Shown: positions 1 through 9,921 of the stretch, piece by piece
How the letters are laid out: each line of letters starts with the position of its first letter
Numbering within the stretch: position 1 is the first letter of the stretch
Assembly: GCA_037951105.1 (NCBI GenBank)
Contig: JBAMJV010009066.1
Coordinates: 101,178-165,177 of the forward strand
Direction: 5' to 3'
DNA: 64,000 bases
Source of the DNA: Echinarachnius parma
Lineage: Eukaryota > Echinodermata > Echinoidea > Clypeasteroida > Echinarachniidae
Translations under genes and position numbers: made by a program
The notes under the pieces: generated by a model
What the model saw: the letters and a program-made list of their open reading frames with translations, nothing else
What the model was told of the DNA's origin: nothing
The model's database searches: none

Positions 1-772
1 CCCTAAAAATCTCATCATTAATGACAGAAGAACAAAGGGTAGTAAATGCCAGCCAGTCCGCTCTGTTGAGTTGCCACCTTGGGACTCTCTCCTCCGGCAT
101 TGGCCTATTAATATCAAGAAATATAGGGAAATGATCGCTTCCACATTGGTCGCCATGGACCTTCCACTGGAAGTCCATAAAGACAGATGGGGAGCAGATA
201 GACAAATCTATAGCCGATGTAGATCCTGAAGCAGGATGAAGGTAAGTATGAGACTTATCATTAAGGAGACACAAATCAAATGCTTCCAACACAGACTCCA
301 TCGTGCGGCCCAAAGGATTAGAATCTCTACACCCCCAGAGCACACTATGAGCATTAAAATCCCCTAATAAAAGAAAAGGTGTGGGGAGTTGATCAACCAG
401 TGCATCAATTTCAGCTTGTCCCAGCTTATACCTCGGGGGTATATAGACTGAACATATCGTTACCGTACGATGGAGTGTGACCTTCACAGCGATAGCCTGA
501 AGGCTAGTGGTGAGCTGGACCACCTCATGCGGAGACCCTCTTTTAACTAATATGGACGTGCCTCCCGTCGGTCTATCGTCTACAACCGACGTAGCCTTTT
601 TATCATACACATCGTAACCTTTAAAGGTAATTTGGTCAGTCTCCTTAAGGTAAGTCTCTTGTAAGCAGACTACATGGGGAGTGTAGTCTGCCAAAAAACA
701 TTTCACTTCTTCATAGTTTGGCTTAATGCCTCTGCAGTTCCACTGCAGCACAGCCCTCCCCTTTCCATCCAT
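1..772 (-). CDS. LINE ORF2 protein, N-terminal endonuclease domain (partial)
   Basis: This is the first ~257 codons of the LINE polyprotein, open to the window edge. It holds the apurinic-type (EEP) endonuclease that nicks target DNA for target-primed reverse transcription. Visible motifs are the N-terminal QWNCRG, the QETYL glutamate, the GDFNAHS metal-binding motif and the C-terminal SDHFP. The ATG (772-770) overlaps the ORF1 stop (774-772) as TGATG, so ORF2 is probably translated by termination-reinitiation. Copy B has GDFNTHS in place of GDFNAHS, so this copy is closer to the expected active motif. It has a Trp-to-Arg change relative to copy B just after the SDH region (around 105). RT and RNase H lie outside the window. 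Confidence 0.85.
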   Translation of the reverse strand, partial: MDGKGRAVLQWNCRGIKPNYEEVKCFLADYTPHVVCLQETYLKETDQITFKGYDVYDKKATSVVDDRPTGGTSILVKRGSPHEVVQLTTSLQAIAVKVTLHRTVTICSVYIPPRYKLGQAEIDALVDQLPTPFLLLGDFNAHSVLWGCRDSNPLGRTMESVLEAFDLCLLNDKSHTYLHPASGSTSAIDLSICSPSVFMDFQWKVHGDQCGSDHFPIFLDINRPMPEERVPRWQLNRADWLAFTTLCSSVINDEIFR

Positions 773-2130
773 CACTGAGCAGTAGGCTTAACCTTTACCA
801 CAGTAGTCTTGGGTGAGGGTATGGTACTCGGAATATCCAAGTCCATACTAGACTCCAACACATCAAACTTATTCTTACTCATTATCGGGTCAACAGACCC
901 CTGCTTTTGTTTTATCACTTTTGGTGTCTTGCTCCTAACCACGTCAGGCGGTCGTGCAGATTTTCCCGTGGTTGGTGCCCCACCAGGCGGAGGGGCATGC
1001 CTTACAGGGGGGTCCTGAGACAGACTTCTACCGCGGCCAGCAGGCCGGCCAGTCTTGGCACTAGGCCTCGACTCCCTCACTCCCCCCTGTTTGTCACATT
1101 GTTGTTTAAATTGTTTGTCAAGTTTAGTCTGCGTTTGCTTCCCTATACCCGCCGCCCCACCAACTTCCAGCAACACAGGGGAGCCACCACTCAACCAGGT
1201 CAAGTCGGTTTGGGTGGCCGCTGCAGTGCCAGGTTGCCTAGCCGCTTTCGGTTGCTGGTTAGCCGCTTTAGGTTGTTGATTACTTGTTGGGTTGTTGATT
1301 ACTTGTTTAGCCCTGTCCGCATACGTAGATCCTTGTGCATGCTGAGTCTGGTATAGCCTCCGAGCCTCCGGGTACGACAGGCTACCCTTAGTCTTGATCT
1401 CTTGGACTCTCTTCTCCTCAATCCACTTCGGGCACGCCCGCGAGTTGGCGGGATGATCGCCATCGCAATTCACGCACCTCACTGGGCCCTGGCAGGCAGA
1501 GCCCTCGTGAGCATCCCTACCGCACTTCTCACAACACTCACCCCTCCGACAATAACTTTTGAAATGACCGAACCTTTGGCACCCAAAGCAGCGAATGGGA
1601 TTTGGAATGTAAAAATCGACCTTAACACGCAAATAGCCAACCTTAATGTATTGGGGAATACTGGGCCTATTGAATGTCAAGAATAGGGTGTTGGTTGGCT
1701 TCTTAATTCCATCCTGGGTAACCATTACTCGATACACATCTATAACCTGCTGGTCAGCTAATTCCTCAAGGATCTCCTCACTGTCACAGTCCCTAAGTTC
1801 TGGGCAGCGAACCACCCCTTTGCACGAATTCATAGTCCTGTGAGGGGACACCTTGACGGGAGTGTCAACAAATTTGCCAGCCTTAAGCAAGTTACTAGCC
1901 TGGGCGGCCCTCTCGACTTCTACCAAGATATCCCCCGATCTCAATCGCTGAATTGACTTCACAGAACCGGCCAGCGATTCCACACCCTTACTCACAGCAA
2001 ACGGCGACAATTTCAGGGGCTTGTTAGGATCGCTACCCTGGATCACCAAAAACCGCGGAAAACCAGCTGACACAGGGTCAGTACCCGAGTCTCTCCTGCT
2101 CCTCTTGTTAGATTGTTTTGAATCATCCAT
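772..2130 (-). CDS. LINE ORF1 nucleic-acid-binding (Gag-like) protein
   Basis: A 452-residue ORF1 protein, expected to bind the LINE RNA and form the retrotransposition particle. The first ATG is at 2130; the frame is open further upstream to 2214 but without an ATG. The N-terminus is basic (KRSRRD). Residues ~25-170 look like the RRM-like region of such ORF1 proteins (inferred). Three CCHC zinc knuckles follow at about residues 181-194, 200-213 and 219-233 (CFGC..GHFKSYC, CEKC..AHEGSAC, CVNC..DHPANSRAC). The C-terminal third is Gln/Pro/Gly/Lys-rich and low complexity. The stop codon overlaps the ORF2 start. The reading frame is intact, so this copy could be young. Confidence 0.88.
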   Translation of the reverse strand: MDDSKQSNKRSRRDSGTDPVSAGFPRFLVIQGSDPNKPLKLSPFAVSKGVESLAGSVKSIQRLRSGDILVEVERAAQASNLLKAGKFVDTPVKVSPHRTMNSCKGVVRCPELRDCDSEEILEELADQQVIDVYRVMVTQDGIKKPTNTLFLTFNRPSIPQYIKVGYLRVKVDFYIPNPIRCFGCQRFGHFKSYCRRGECCEKCGRDAHEGSACQGPVRCVNCDGDHPANSRACPKWIEEKRVQEIKTKGSLSYPEARRLYQTQHAQGSTYADRAKQVINNPTSNQQPKAANQQPKAARQPGTAAATQTDLTWLSGGSPVLLEVGGAAGIGKQTQTKLDKQFKQQCDKQGGVRESRPSAKTGRPAGRGRSLSQDPPVRHAPPPGGAPTTGKSARPPDVVRSKTPKVIKQKQGSVDPIMSKNKFDVLESSMDLDIPSTIPSPKTTVVKVKPTAQ

Positions 2131-2711
2131 ATAATTTATATTTAATTCAGCACTATTGCTCCCCACCCACCACGGAGTCCAACAAGGGGGCGCCAAATAT
2201 ATAAGGACAATCACTCATACCGACGCCAGAGATACAGCAGCGCTATACTCAGAGCAGACCAAAATCCACCCTGATTGACCTAAGCAGTCGCCTTCTAAGA
2301 TACTACACCAAACAAAATTCAAAATCAATCTACTCAAGACCATACCACTCAAGATCGAGCAATACAGAACCTAAAAATCACGCATCGAAAAACACCGAGA
2401 AATAAACCAGCTAAGCTAGTATCTTAGGGCTGGACACCACCAGCCGATTGGTTTAAACCAGGCCTGTAAAAACCTCCCGACTAGGCGAATCTGAGGCCAA
2501 AGTGACGTGTTGTTTTGGAGGGACCGCAGTCCAGCCGCCACTCAATCACCAGGACCCTCTTCTCCACCGACACGGGTCGCAACCCACGGCAAACAGGTCG
2601 TCCCTTTTAGTCGCCTCCTACGACATGCAGGGAATACATCGGGCCAATTCTATCCCCGGACCCGCAGGGGCCAGTGTGTGATTGGGATCGGTCAAACTAC
2701 ATCTTCATGAT
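2131..2711 (-). other. 5' leader of LINE copy A
   Basis: About 580 bp of non-coding sequence precedes ORF1. It contains a short perfect stem (GTCG/CGAC around an A/G-rich loop, 2610-2624) followed in sense by ACTAAAAGGGA. LINE promoters are normally internal and lie in this leader. I have a vague memory of similar stem motifs in other metazoan repeats but cannot name the family. A 67-codon plus-strand frame here (2507-2710) looks incidental. Confidence 0.5.
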
Positions 2712-2725
2712 GTCTCGGATATCGG

Positions 2726-2894
2726 CCGCTTCTGTAATGTATGCAAATATTGCGTATGATGTCAGACTCCCCGTTGGCAAGCTTAACAGTAACTATGTCC
2801 GGCAGACTTAGCTTGCCGGACCTAGTTACTATTAAACTTACTAACGGAGAGTTTTACGTCATACGCATTTTTTTTGCAAACATTACAGAAGCGG
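2726..2894. repeat. Foldback (palindromic) MITE-like element
   Basis: The two ends are inverted copies (CCGCTTCTGTAATGT at the left; its reverse complement ends at 2894). Similarity runs through nearly the whole ~84-bp arms, with only a few bases of loop around 2808-2812. There is no coding capacity. It sits between the 5' end of LINE copy A and the 3' UTR of the minus-strand FAS1 gene. No clear target duplication was seen, so the superfamily is unknown. Confidence 0.75.
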
Positions 2895-3020
2895 TCTATT
2901 AAACACACTTCCATTCACATCGTGCATAAACGACACATCCAAATTACACCATACATTAGATACGTAAATGATTAAATGCTTTGTAGGCAGAATGAAATTT
3001 GATTTTGAATCACATTTGAC

Positions 3021-3026
3021 TTTATT
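3021..3026 (-). terminator. Poly(A) signal of the minus-strand FAS1 gene
   Basis: AATAAA on the minus strand, about 150 bases past the stop codon at 3173. The same hexamer is conserved in the fragmentary third gene copy at 38688-38693, which supports its use. Confidence 0.55.
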
Positions 3027-3172
3027 CAGACGATACAAGAATTTGAATACATACAAGAATTTGATTCTTTTCTGACAATGGAAAATGTACATGCATGACA
3101 CGTTTTCTTTGAACTAATATGTTTGCGCATCCGTTTGCATGGGTGCGTGGCGGGTACGACGAGTCGAGTCTA

Positions 3173-6100
3173 TTAGAACTCTACGTTGAAGTAGGCCTGC
3201 AGTGGTAGGAGCACGTTGTCGACGACGTGTACGACGCCGTTTGTTGCGGAGAGGTCGGCGAGCATGATGCGGTGTTGTGGGGAGCTTTTGAATTTCGGCT
3301 CGTTCAGCTGGATTTCACCTGAATAAACAAAACAATAAGGGGTAAATGGAAACTAGATTAACTTTGTAATACATTTAGTCGAATTTTTGTTTATGTCAAT
3401 AGTATTTCATTCAATATGTTGCATTTATGAGAGAAGCTGTACAATATTTAAATACCTTAGTTAAATTTGTTTTACCGATACGAGCATGGAATGATTGTTT
3501 AGTTACAATAATATGGCGAGAGAGTTCCAGATATTCTTATCTAAACAAATTGTGTACAAATGTGTACCGAGTTAGCAAATACCACTTTGCATTTTTGCCG
3601 ATCATTACTCATTAATATACTACCTAATATGATCACAGAAATGTACATTTAGTCATTCCTTCGACGGTTTTTGCACGTTATTTCACAATAAGAAGCTTAC
3701 CATCACTTCGCTTGCTGACATCTATATATCTGCCCTCTTTGGTTTGGATCTGCTGCCCGTCGACCAGGCCAGCCGAGTACCGGGTGCCCCTTGCCACGTG
3801 GTATCTGATCAGCTGCTGGAGCTTCGGTTTGTCGGCTTCGAGGTCGGCCATCACTCCCCGGGGCAACTTGTCGAAGGCTTCGTTGATCGGTGCGAACAGG
3901 GTGAGCGGGTCGCTGGCTGCAAAGTCGAAATGGAAAAAAAGTTATGCCAGATAACCGGTTATACATGTATTAAAAATATATATTATAATCTTTAAAAAGC
4001 GATAGATATATTGAACACGACAATAGACCTAAACATTTTTAAAATTCAAATTAAAAAAGGACAATTTGTGGGGAAAATCTGAAATAAATTTACTAAAATA
4101 TTGCATTTGTTTAATATTGGACATTTGCAAATACTGATTGAAAACTGTTGCCAGATATTACTTTTTGTTCAATGACGGAGTTACATTATGTGGGGTTAAA
4201 ATGCTATACAGTTCCATTAGCAATTTTTAATGCGGTTCCCTCCGACATGGGTATAACTATTGACTAAGAGAGCAAGTACACTTAAAACTGGTATTCCCAT
4301 CAATTACCTGAAGTTGCCAGTTCCTGTTTGAGTTCCGCTAGTTCGACGAGCTCGATGAACTTTGAGAACTTGGCCTGTCCGTCCAGGGTCTGGATGACGT
4401 CGCCATCAGCGAGAGGGTAGATGACGCGGTCGACGACGTGGACGAGTCCGTTGAGCACCTGGTGGTCTGCCTCCGTGATCGCGGCTCCGTTGCAAGTAAC
4501 CTGAAGTGAAATATTTTGGAAGTAATGCAGTTTGCTCAGAACAAATAAATATATTACGAAGTTCTAAGATGCCAATTCTTAAATAATGCTGCAAAATTGC
4601 AACAAAAATGCAACATACAAAAACATGTCTGGCTCATTTTTTGTTCAGTTTAAAATATACTAAAAAAAAAAGTTAAGGATCACTTTTTTTTCTTAACTTG
4701 TATTTTTTCCAAGCTATGAGAGAAGTCTTACCTAGTTCTTTCATTTTTTGTTTGACTAGATGGTGTCCTCATTGGAATACAAAAATGATGCAAGAGACAT
4801 TATGCAACAACTGAACCACATGTGATATTGATAACAGTGTGCTTGAGGTCATTCAGGAGTAAAATATGGAATTCTAAAATTATACACAAAATAAAAAGTG
4901 ATCCTTAACTTTTTTTGAGTAGTGTAGTAAGAAACAGTGTTGCAATTCACATGCGGAACTTTTAGATAATTCACATCCATCATACATTATATTGATTAAA
5001 TGCAAGGACAACTTTTTTGCCAGAAAAAAAGACAATTGTTTGTTAAATGTCTACATTTAAATTTAGTCGAACACACGTTTTTGAACATTTCGTTGACATA
5101 CCGACTTGGTCTGATCGTAGATGTTGAACCGCAAGATGGCGTCGTCCATAGTCTGCGCAACTTTTTCGTTGACTATGCTCGATGAGTGGAGAGCGCTGGG
5201 GACCATCCACGCCATGCACAGGCGAGTCATGGCGCCCTGGTCGGCGGCCAGCTCGGGGACTTTCTTCTTCCAGTTCCGTACGGCTTCGTCAGAGGGTGCG
5301 AACAGAGTGAAGGCATCTGAAACGAGATGAAGGGGAAAATAGACAGACTTGAATGAATTTGTTATTTGGATTTTAAAGATATTTTAAATTGAAATAATTT
5401 CCTACTGGTTACCACACAACACTACATTGTAATGCTGCGCTCTACGGGAACAATGTGGGACAGTACAAAAAAAGTTTGTCAAAATTTCACACAAAATTCT
5501 TATCTTAAATTCAACAAAATCAATCATGACTGGCCCTAAAAATGATACAAGTGTTATATGAACTTACCAAAATGGTCCAAATTATTCTTCAAATGTCGAA
5601 AAAAATGGAAAATCTGCAGTTTTGGAAAATAAACAGACTGAGAAAATCTCAGTCGTGATCCCTCTCGAAAGTGTTGCTGCTATCTGGATGACTGTCATGT
5701 ATTTCCCGCAAGCTTCCCACACCACACGTGTTACCGTATCCGAATTCTGACACGGCGTATCCGAATTCTGATACGGCGTATCCGAAATCGGATACGGCGG
5801 GCATGCTTGCAGATCGCGAGTTGGCTTGTTTTGGACAATAATAAGCGGCCTCCGCATGTTGCGGGCGGGCTTTCTTTGTTTACGATGGGACATCGAGCAG
5901 GAAGAGAAAGAAATGGAACTTATGACGATTTTTGTAAGTATGACTTATCATTTTGAAAATGAAATTTTGTACAATAAATCATAAAATCAGCTTCAATCTA
6001 GGTATGCAATTTTTTACTTTAGATATGCTGTTCTTTTCTCTGTTTGTAGTTCAAATTGTGTCCCGTAGATTTTTACCACTGTGAGCAGTAAATGGTCCTA

Positions 6101-6672
6101 TCAATCAGGACCATTTACAATACATTGTAGATGTGCTGGTTACGTTCCTCGAGACCTATTTATATAACTTTCGATACACATTGTTGTGCGATTTTAAAAA
6201 TTGCAAGATCAGAACAGAAACAAATTTAAAAACAGAGAGCTTAAAATTAGTTCGTAACTTCAATTAAGTTTCTAAAGCTAAAACTAAGGTAGGGAATGAT
6301 GGTTTATCGGTTCAAGTACATGCACATTATCGCCATTATATCATGCCCTGCGAACCAAACGTACATGATCAATATTGTAAAGAAAATATGCTAACCTTGG
6401 CCAGCGAGAATGCGGTCGAGGTCAACCTGCCTAGCTATCTTTGCCATCTCGTGGAGGCCTAGTGATTCGAGCCGAGACGCTACCTTGCCTTCAGACACCA
6501 ACGGGAGGATGGACATGACAACCAGCCCCGGGTTCTTGCCGAGGACCATCTTCAGGTACTCGCTGGACGTGATGGGGTACGCCGCGGCACTGTCGTCGAT
6601 CTGGTCAGACACCTTCGGGTAGGCGACTGCTGCCGCCGAGAACACGGCGAGGAAGACGAGGAGCTTCTGCAT
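3173..6672 (-). CDS. Secreted two-domain FAS1 (fasciclin) protein, gene A, five exons
   Basis: Predicted exons in sense order are 6672-6396, 5316-5102, 4500-4308, 3916-3701 and 3318-3173, totalling 1047 nt or 348 residues. All junctions have GT/AG ends. Phases (1,0,1,1) match the plus-strand paralogue exactly. Residues 1-17 (MQKLLVFLAVFSAAAVA) are a signal peptide, with cleavage before YPK. Two FAS1 domains follow. The first has the H1-like box AFTLFAPSDEAV and the H2-like box LVHVVDRVIYPL. The second has LTLFAPINEAF and VVHVVDNVLLPL. FAS1 proteins (periostin/TGFBI/fasciclin family) are extracellular adhesion or matrix proteins; the exact role is not known. Intron 1 (1079 bp) is longer than in the paralogue (313 bp), and intron 2 carries a MITE. 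The C-terminal ~25 residues differ most from the paralogue. Confidence 0.85.
4658..4925. mobile_element. Tc1/mariner-like MITE in intron 2 of FAS1 gene A
   Basis: The ends are inverted copies centred on AAAAAAGTTAAGGATCACTTTT, with ACTA-type outer ends next to TA, as in Tc1/mariner non-autonomous elements. There is no ORF. The corresponding intron of the plus-strand paralogue is shorter (359 versus 601 bp), consistent with insertion after duplication. The superfamily call rests on the terminus style and the flanking TA only. Confidence 0.6.
5735..5797. repeat. 21-bp tandem repeat, three copies
   Basis: Three consecutive 21-bp units of the form CGTATCCGAATTCTGATACGG with a few substitutions. 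Each unit is itself an imperfect palindrome (CGTATC...GATACG). It lies in intron 1 of FAS1 gene A and is absent from the short intron 1 of the paralogue. Confidence 0.85.
6088..6118. other. Perfect 11-bp hairpin in intron 1 of FAS1 gene A
   Basis: GTAAATGGTCC and its exact reverse complement are separated by 9 bases. The function is unknown; it may be part of a decayed inverted-repeat element. Confidence 0.6.
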
Positions 6673-6784
6673 CGTGGATTAGTTCTGGAAACGGAATACA
6701 GCGACGGACGAAGACGGTACGTGGTTCCGATGGTGCGAAGGACGAAGTGAGGTGTTGATTATGAGTTGCATCCTCATTTATATA
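6673..6784 (-). promoter_or_regulatory. TATA box and 5' leader of FAS1 gene A
   Basis: TATATAAA on the minus strand (6784-6777) lies about 105 bases before the ATG. The box and the following leader are nearly identical to those of the plus-strand paralogue (11087-11203), while similarity upstream of the box is lost. This argues for a functional core promoter, with the start of transcription around 25-30 bases downstream of the box. Confidence 0.7.
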
Positions 6785-6948
6785 GAGAATAGATCCCTCC
6801 CAGAGTACCGATTCAAGTAGTGATGTAACATTCTTTTGTGATAACATTGTAATGGTTCTTAACGACTTGTCCTTTGATTTAAGCTTTCTGTGGTGCGTTT
6901 CAGCTGGATGATTGCCTCCTTAGCAACCGCTGGGTCAGACATGTGTGG

Positions 6949-7114
6949 CTTGCCTGACATTGTTTAGACCCATTGCCCGTGGTAATGAATAGCTGTGACG
7001 CCACACTTCGGTACTCCATATGGAATAGGCCTCTTCTAAATGGAGTGCCGAAGTGTGTCGTCATGGCTATTCATTGTTATGTGTAATGATTATAAACAAA
7101 CAATGTCGGGCAAG
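6949..7114. repeat. Inverted-repeat MITE-like element
   Basis: The left arm starts CTTGCCTGACATTG and the right arm ends with its near-complement CAATGTCGGGCAAG. Inner arms (CACACTTCGGTACTCCAT / ATGGAGTGCCGAAGTGTG) extend the match to about 70 bp per side. It is non-coding and lies upstream of FAS1 gene A. The transposon family is not identified. Confidence 0.7.
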
Positions 7115-7336
7115 TCAGAATTGTACAACATAATAGCGGTTGATCAGAAAGTAATTGTATAGCTCAAACCCACTCTCAAAAGCCAACATTCACATAGGAC
7201 AAGTTGATAACAACCGTTGCCTAGTTCAAACGAAATAATTCGGCATGCCTACGTTGGTACTATATCATGTCGACAATATAGAGAATATGCCATTTTCGAA
7301 ATAGACTAGTTCTTTATTGTATTCAAATTATGTTAA

Positions 7337-7759
7337 AGGGTACCACCACCCAAAAATTGTATCCTTATACTTATAAATGAAAGGTATCATCTTTAGTATT
7401 CCATTCCATCAACAAGTTCACAAAAATATGTGTCCAGAAAAAAATATATAATTGGAAAACGCATCACCATTCTAATGCATGCGTTAAGGGGTCTGTATGT
7501 ACGAGACTAAGTGTGTGCAGAGCGAACGAATCGCCCGGGATTCTATTCTCGCCGAACGTACGCGTGAATAGTATTGGCGCACTCACAAATGTTTGGCCCG
7601 TATGGAACCAGGAAATAGAAGTGGTTCGGTAAGTGGGGAAAATTAATTGCTTTGTTTATGAATTACACAACCCTTTGCAAAATGTTGGGTATCTATTTGA
7701 TATCACAAAACGGTACCAAAGCATATAATTATGTGTTGTTCTTTGCCTGGTGGTCCCCT
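7337..7759. mobile_element. TTAA-flanked MITE, family a
   Basis: A 423-bp non-coding element with inverted ends (AGGGTACCACCACC ... GGTGGTCCCCT) bounded on both sides by TTAA. Exact TTAA target duplication is typical of piggyBac-type transposition. A related right end occurs at 18325-18353. Confidence 0.7.
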
Positions 7760-8448
7760 TTAAACTGTTCCCTACTCCAATGTACTAGAGTGTGCAATTC
7801 CCATATACAAAAGTAACATAATTAATACAAGGCTCACTAGGCTTGAGTCATTGTCAGTAGGCGTTGGCTTAATGGGTGATTCCTCAATCACTTGACAAGT
7901 TTCTAATCAATACACTCCATTTTAATTGAAATCCGATTTCCATAAAGTACTACTAGTCGTTGCTATACCATGCAAACTTCTGGCAAGCTTTATGGTTGTC
8001 ATGAACAACATTTTTACTTATAATAGAGTGCGCGTGCCCATAAACATGTGGATGTGTACGTTAAACGGTCTTCCAAATTGTTCCTTATCAATGCATATCG
8101 GTACTTGGAATCCGATTTGCAAACATTACTTGTTGCTATGTCGGGCGAGCCACGAGCTTGCTTTTAGGTTGTCAAGAGAAACGTTTGTAATAACCGATGT
8201 GGTATAATGCACACAATTTGAATGGGCTATTTTTTACCGCCACGGTCTATTGCGCGCGTTGATCCTGACAAAGTGAACTCGTATTCAGTGTATTGTATGC
8301 CTACCCGGCCTAGCACCAACTGATGTGGCCGACTACACAAACTGGATACGAGCATCGTGCGTATTGTTGAGGGACAGATATTTGGTCATCAACGAAGACA
8401 TTTTATATTTGAATATACATGCCTATTGATAATGTTCGATCCATGGCA
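7760..8448. other. Intergenic, nothing recognised
   Basis: No coding pattern, repeat structure or RNA gene is evident. The only frame of note (7926-8207) lacks family resemblance and conserved structure. Confidence 0.5.
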
Positions 8449-8637
8449 TATAGACCAATCCGGTTTCAAGAATACGTCTGCCATAACTGGGGGCGTCAAG
8501 CATGTCTAGCATGCTGAACAAAAATACACCTGAAATGTTGCATAACGATTAAGACCTATTCAAATAATCTGTTGTTGTACTCTTGGAAGCCCTCCAGTTA
8601 TGGCCCTCTGGACTTGAAACCAGATTCGTCTATATAC
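8449..8637. repeat. Inverted-repeat element
   Basis: The outer ends, TATAGAC...GGTTTCAAG at the left and its complement CTTGAAACCAGATTCGTCTATA at the right, pair over about 50 bp. The arms also contain CCATAACTGG and its complement. It is MITE-like, with family unknown and no clear target duplication. Confidence 0.6.
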
Positions 8638-8659
8638 AGAGCGGGATGGGCGTGTGTCT

Positions 8660-8662
<3 letters not shown>

Positions 8663-8692
<30 letters not shown>

Positions 8693-8695
8693 GGG
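8663..8695. repeat. (GT)n microsatellite followed by a 20-base G run
   Basis: A short GT dinucleotide run leads directly into 20 consecutive G (8676-8695). It is one of more than ten G or C runs of at least 14 bases in the window. Confidence 0.95.
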
Positions 8696-8861
8696 TGCTA
8701 TGGGGCTACATCCCCCGGGAGTTGGAAAGCAACGATATTATGACAAGAAATGAAACCACTGCAAAACTTTTTGTTTTTGTTTATTAGAAACTTTTAGCCT
8801 ACAGCCTGTTGCTAAGGCTGGCATATTACTGTGCCCGCAGTTTATAATTATGCTTGTTTAC

Positions 8862-8962
8862 CATGGGCGTCAATCTGTAATTGATACCTATTCATCAGGG
8901 GGGATGATCTATTCATTCATCCCCCCTGATGAATAGGTATTACGTAAGTGTCGACGCCCATG
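8862..8962. mobile_element. hAT-type MITE, copy 1
   Basis: A 101-bp near-palindrome begins CATGGGCGTC and ends with the complement GACGCCCATG. It is flanked by a perfect 8-bp direct repeat TTGTTTAC (8854-8861 and 8963-8970). An 8-bp target duplication plus CA.GGGCG termini is the hAT signature. A sister copy lies at 9753-9863. Confidence 0.88.
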
Positions 8963-9415
8963 TTGTTTACGATTGTTTTACGTTAATTTTGTTTCATGCT
9001 GTTGAATGGCATAATGAATTATATTATAATGAATTATATGGAAGAAATATTAACAAGTTGAAAAGAAATGTGTACGGTCATATTATGTGTTTTTTTAAAT
9101 ATATATATTTGTCTAATCGTTGATATTATCGAACGTTGTTTAATAGTTGATGCGTGTTTGAGTATAGCAAACTCCAATCACAATTCAATAATACTGCGCT
9201 GGTTATTTCCTTGGCAGAAGGGGGGGGGGGGGGGGGGGCTGGCTCTTTCAATTACATGCTCATATTGAAATAATACATTTCGGCAGTACTTGTTCAGATT
9301 ACATTAAATAGTTGCTAAACCGGACAGGTGCACGGCAGACTTTCGAGCTCCCATTGTTATAACAAGAAACACATTCAACAGAGCTAATTCCTGACAACTT
9401 GGATAAAATAGTTAA

Positions 9416-9917
9416 AGGTGCACCTGTAAAGTGTCTTACTCCACAAAAATGTATTTGGGCTTCGACATTTCTCTTCTACCGTGTTGTTTGACTTATGGTA
9501 AAAGAAGAATAAAATAGGGTTACATGTTTTCAAATGCCCCTTTAGTATGACGATATCTATCATTGATAATCATTCTCCTCAAGAGCGTTAATGAACGCAA
9601 CGGTCATAAACTCATAAGCGTCATACAGTAATTCGTTGTAAAAGCTGACGCAAATTTTCGTTTTTTAAACCAGGAAAGCATTGTTTTTTTTTAAATGAAA
9701 CTTTCACACATCATTCGGACATATCAAAATGATTTTGGTACAGGATTGCAGTCACGGGCGTAGACATGACATTGATACCCATTCAAGTGGGGGGATGATC
9801 TATTCATTCATCGGATTACATCCCCCCTGTTGAATGGGTATTACGTAACTCGCTACGCCCATGATTGCAGTCTCAAATATCATTTTGGGCAATATCTCAC
9901 ACTTTACAGGTGCACCT
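9416..9917. mobile_element. TTAA-flanked MITE, family b, carrying a nested hAT MITE
   Basis: The ends AGGTGCACCTGTAAAGTG and CACTTTACAGGTGCACCT are perfect inverted repeats, bounded by TTAA on both sides (9412-9415 and 9918-9921). It is non-coding. The hAT-type MITE at 9753-9863 is inserted inside it, so family b is the older insertion here. Confidence 0.85.
9753..9863. mobile_element. hAT-type MITE, copy 2 (nested)
   Basis: A 111-bp element with CACGGGCGTAG / CTACGCCCATG ends, flanked by the 8-bp duplication ATTGCAGT (9745-9752 and 9864-9871). Its interior shares the GGGGGATGATCTATTCATTCATC core with copy 1. Confidence 0.88.
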
Positions 9918-9921
9918 TTAA

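Larger units (their letters stand above)
1..2711 (-). mobile_element. Non-LTR retrotransposon (LINE), copy A, 3' part outside window
   Basis: Two minus-strand ORFs are arranged as ORF1 then ORF2: a zinc-knuckle protein followed by an endonuclease/reverse transcriptase. The same family recurs at 38875-43172, and 1-772 aligns with 41995-42766 without indels. ORF2 of the second copy adds an RNase H domain, which places the family among the I-group LINEs (I/Nimb/ingi-like); the exact clade is not resolved. The window starts inside ORF2, so the 3' end is missing here. The 5' boundary is set at about 2711, just before an unrelated foldback element; it is approximate. Confidence 0.85.

Noticed and set aside
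2507-2710. Plus-strand 67-codon frame containing PFSRLLRHAG
   Set aside because: It lies antisense in the LINE 5' leader and has no coding hallmarks beyond being open.
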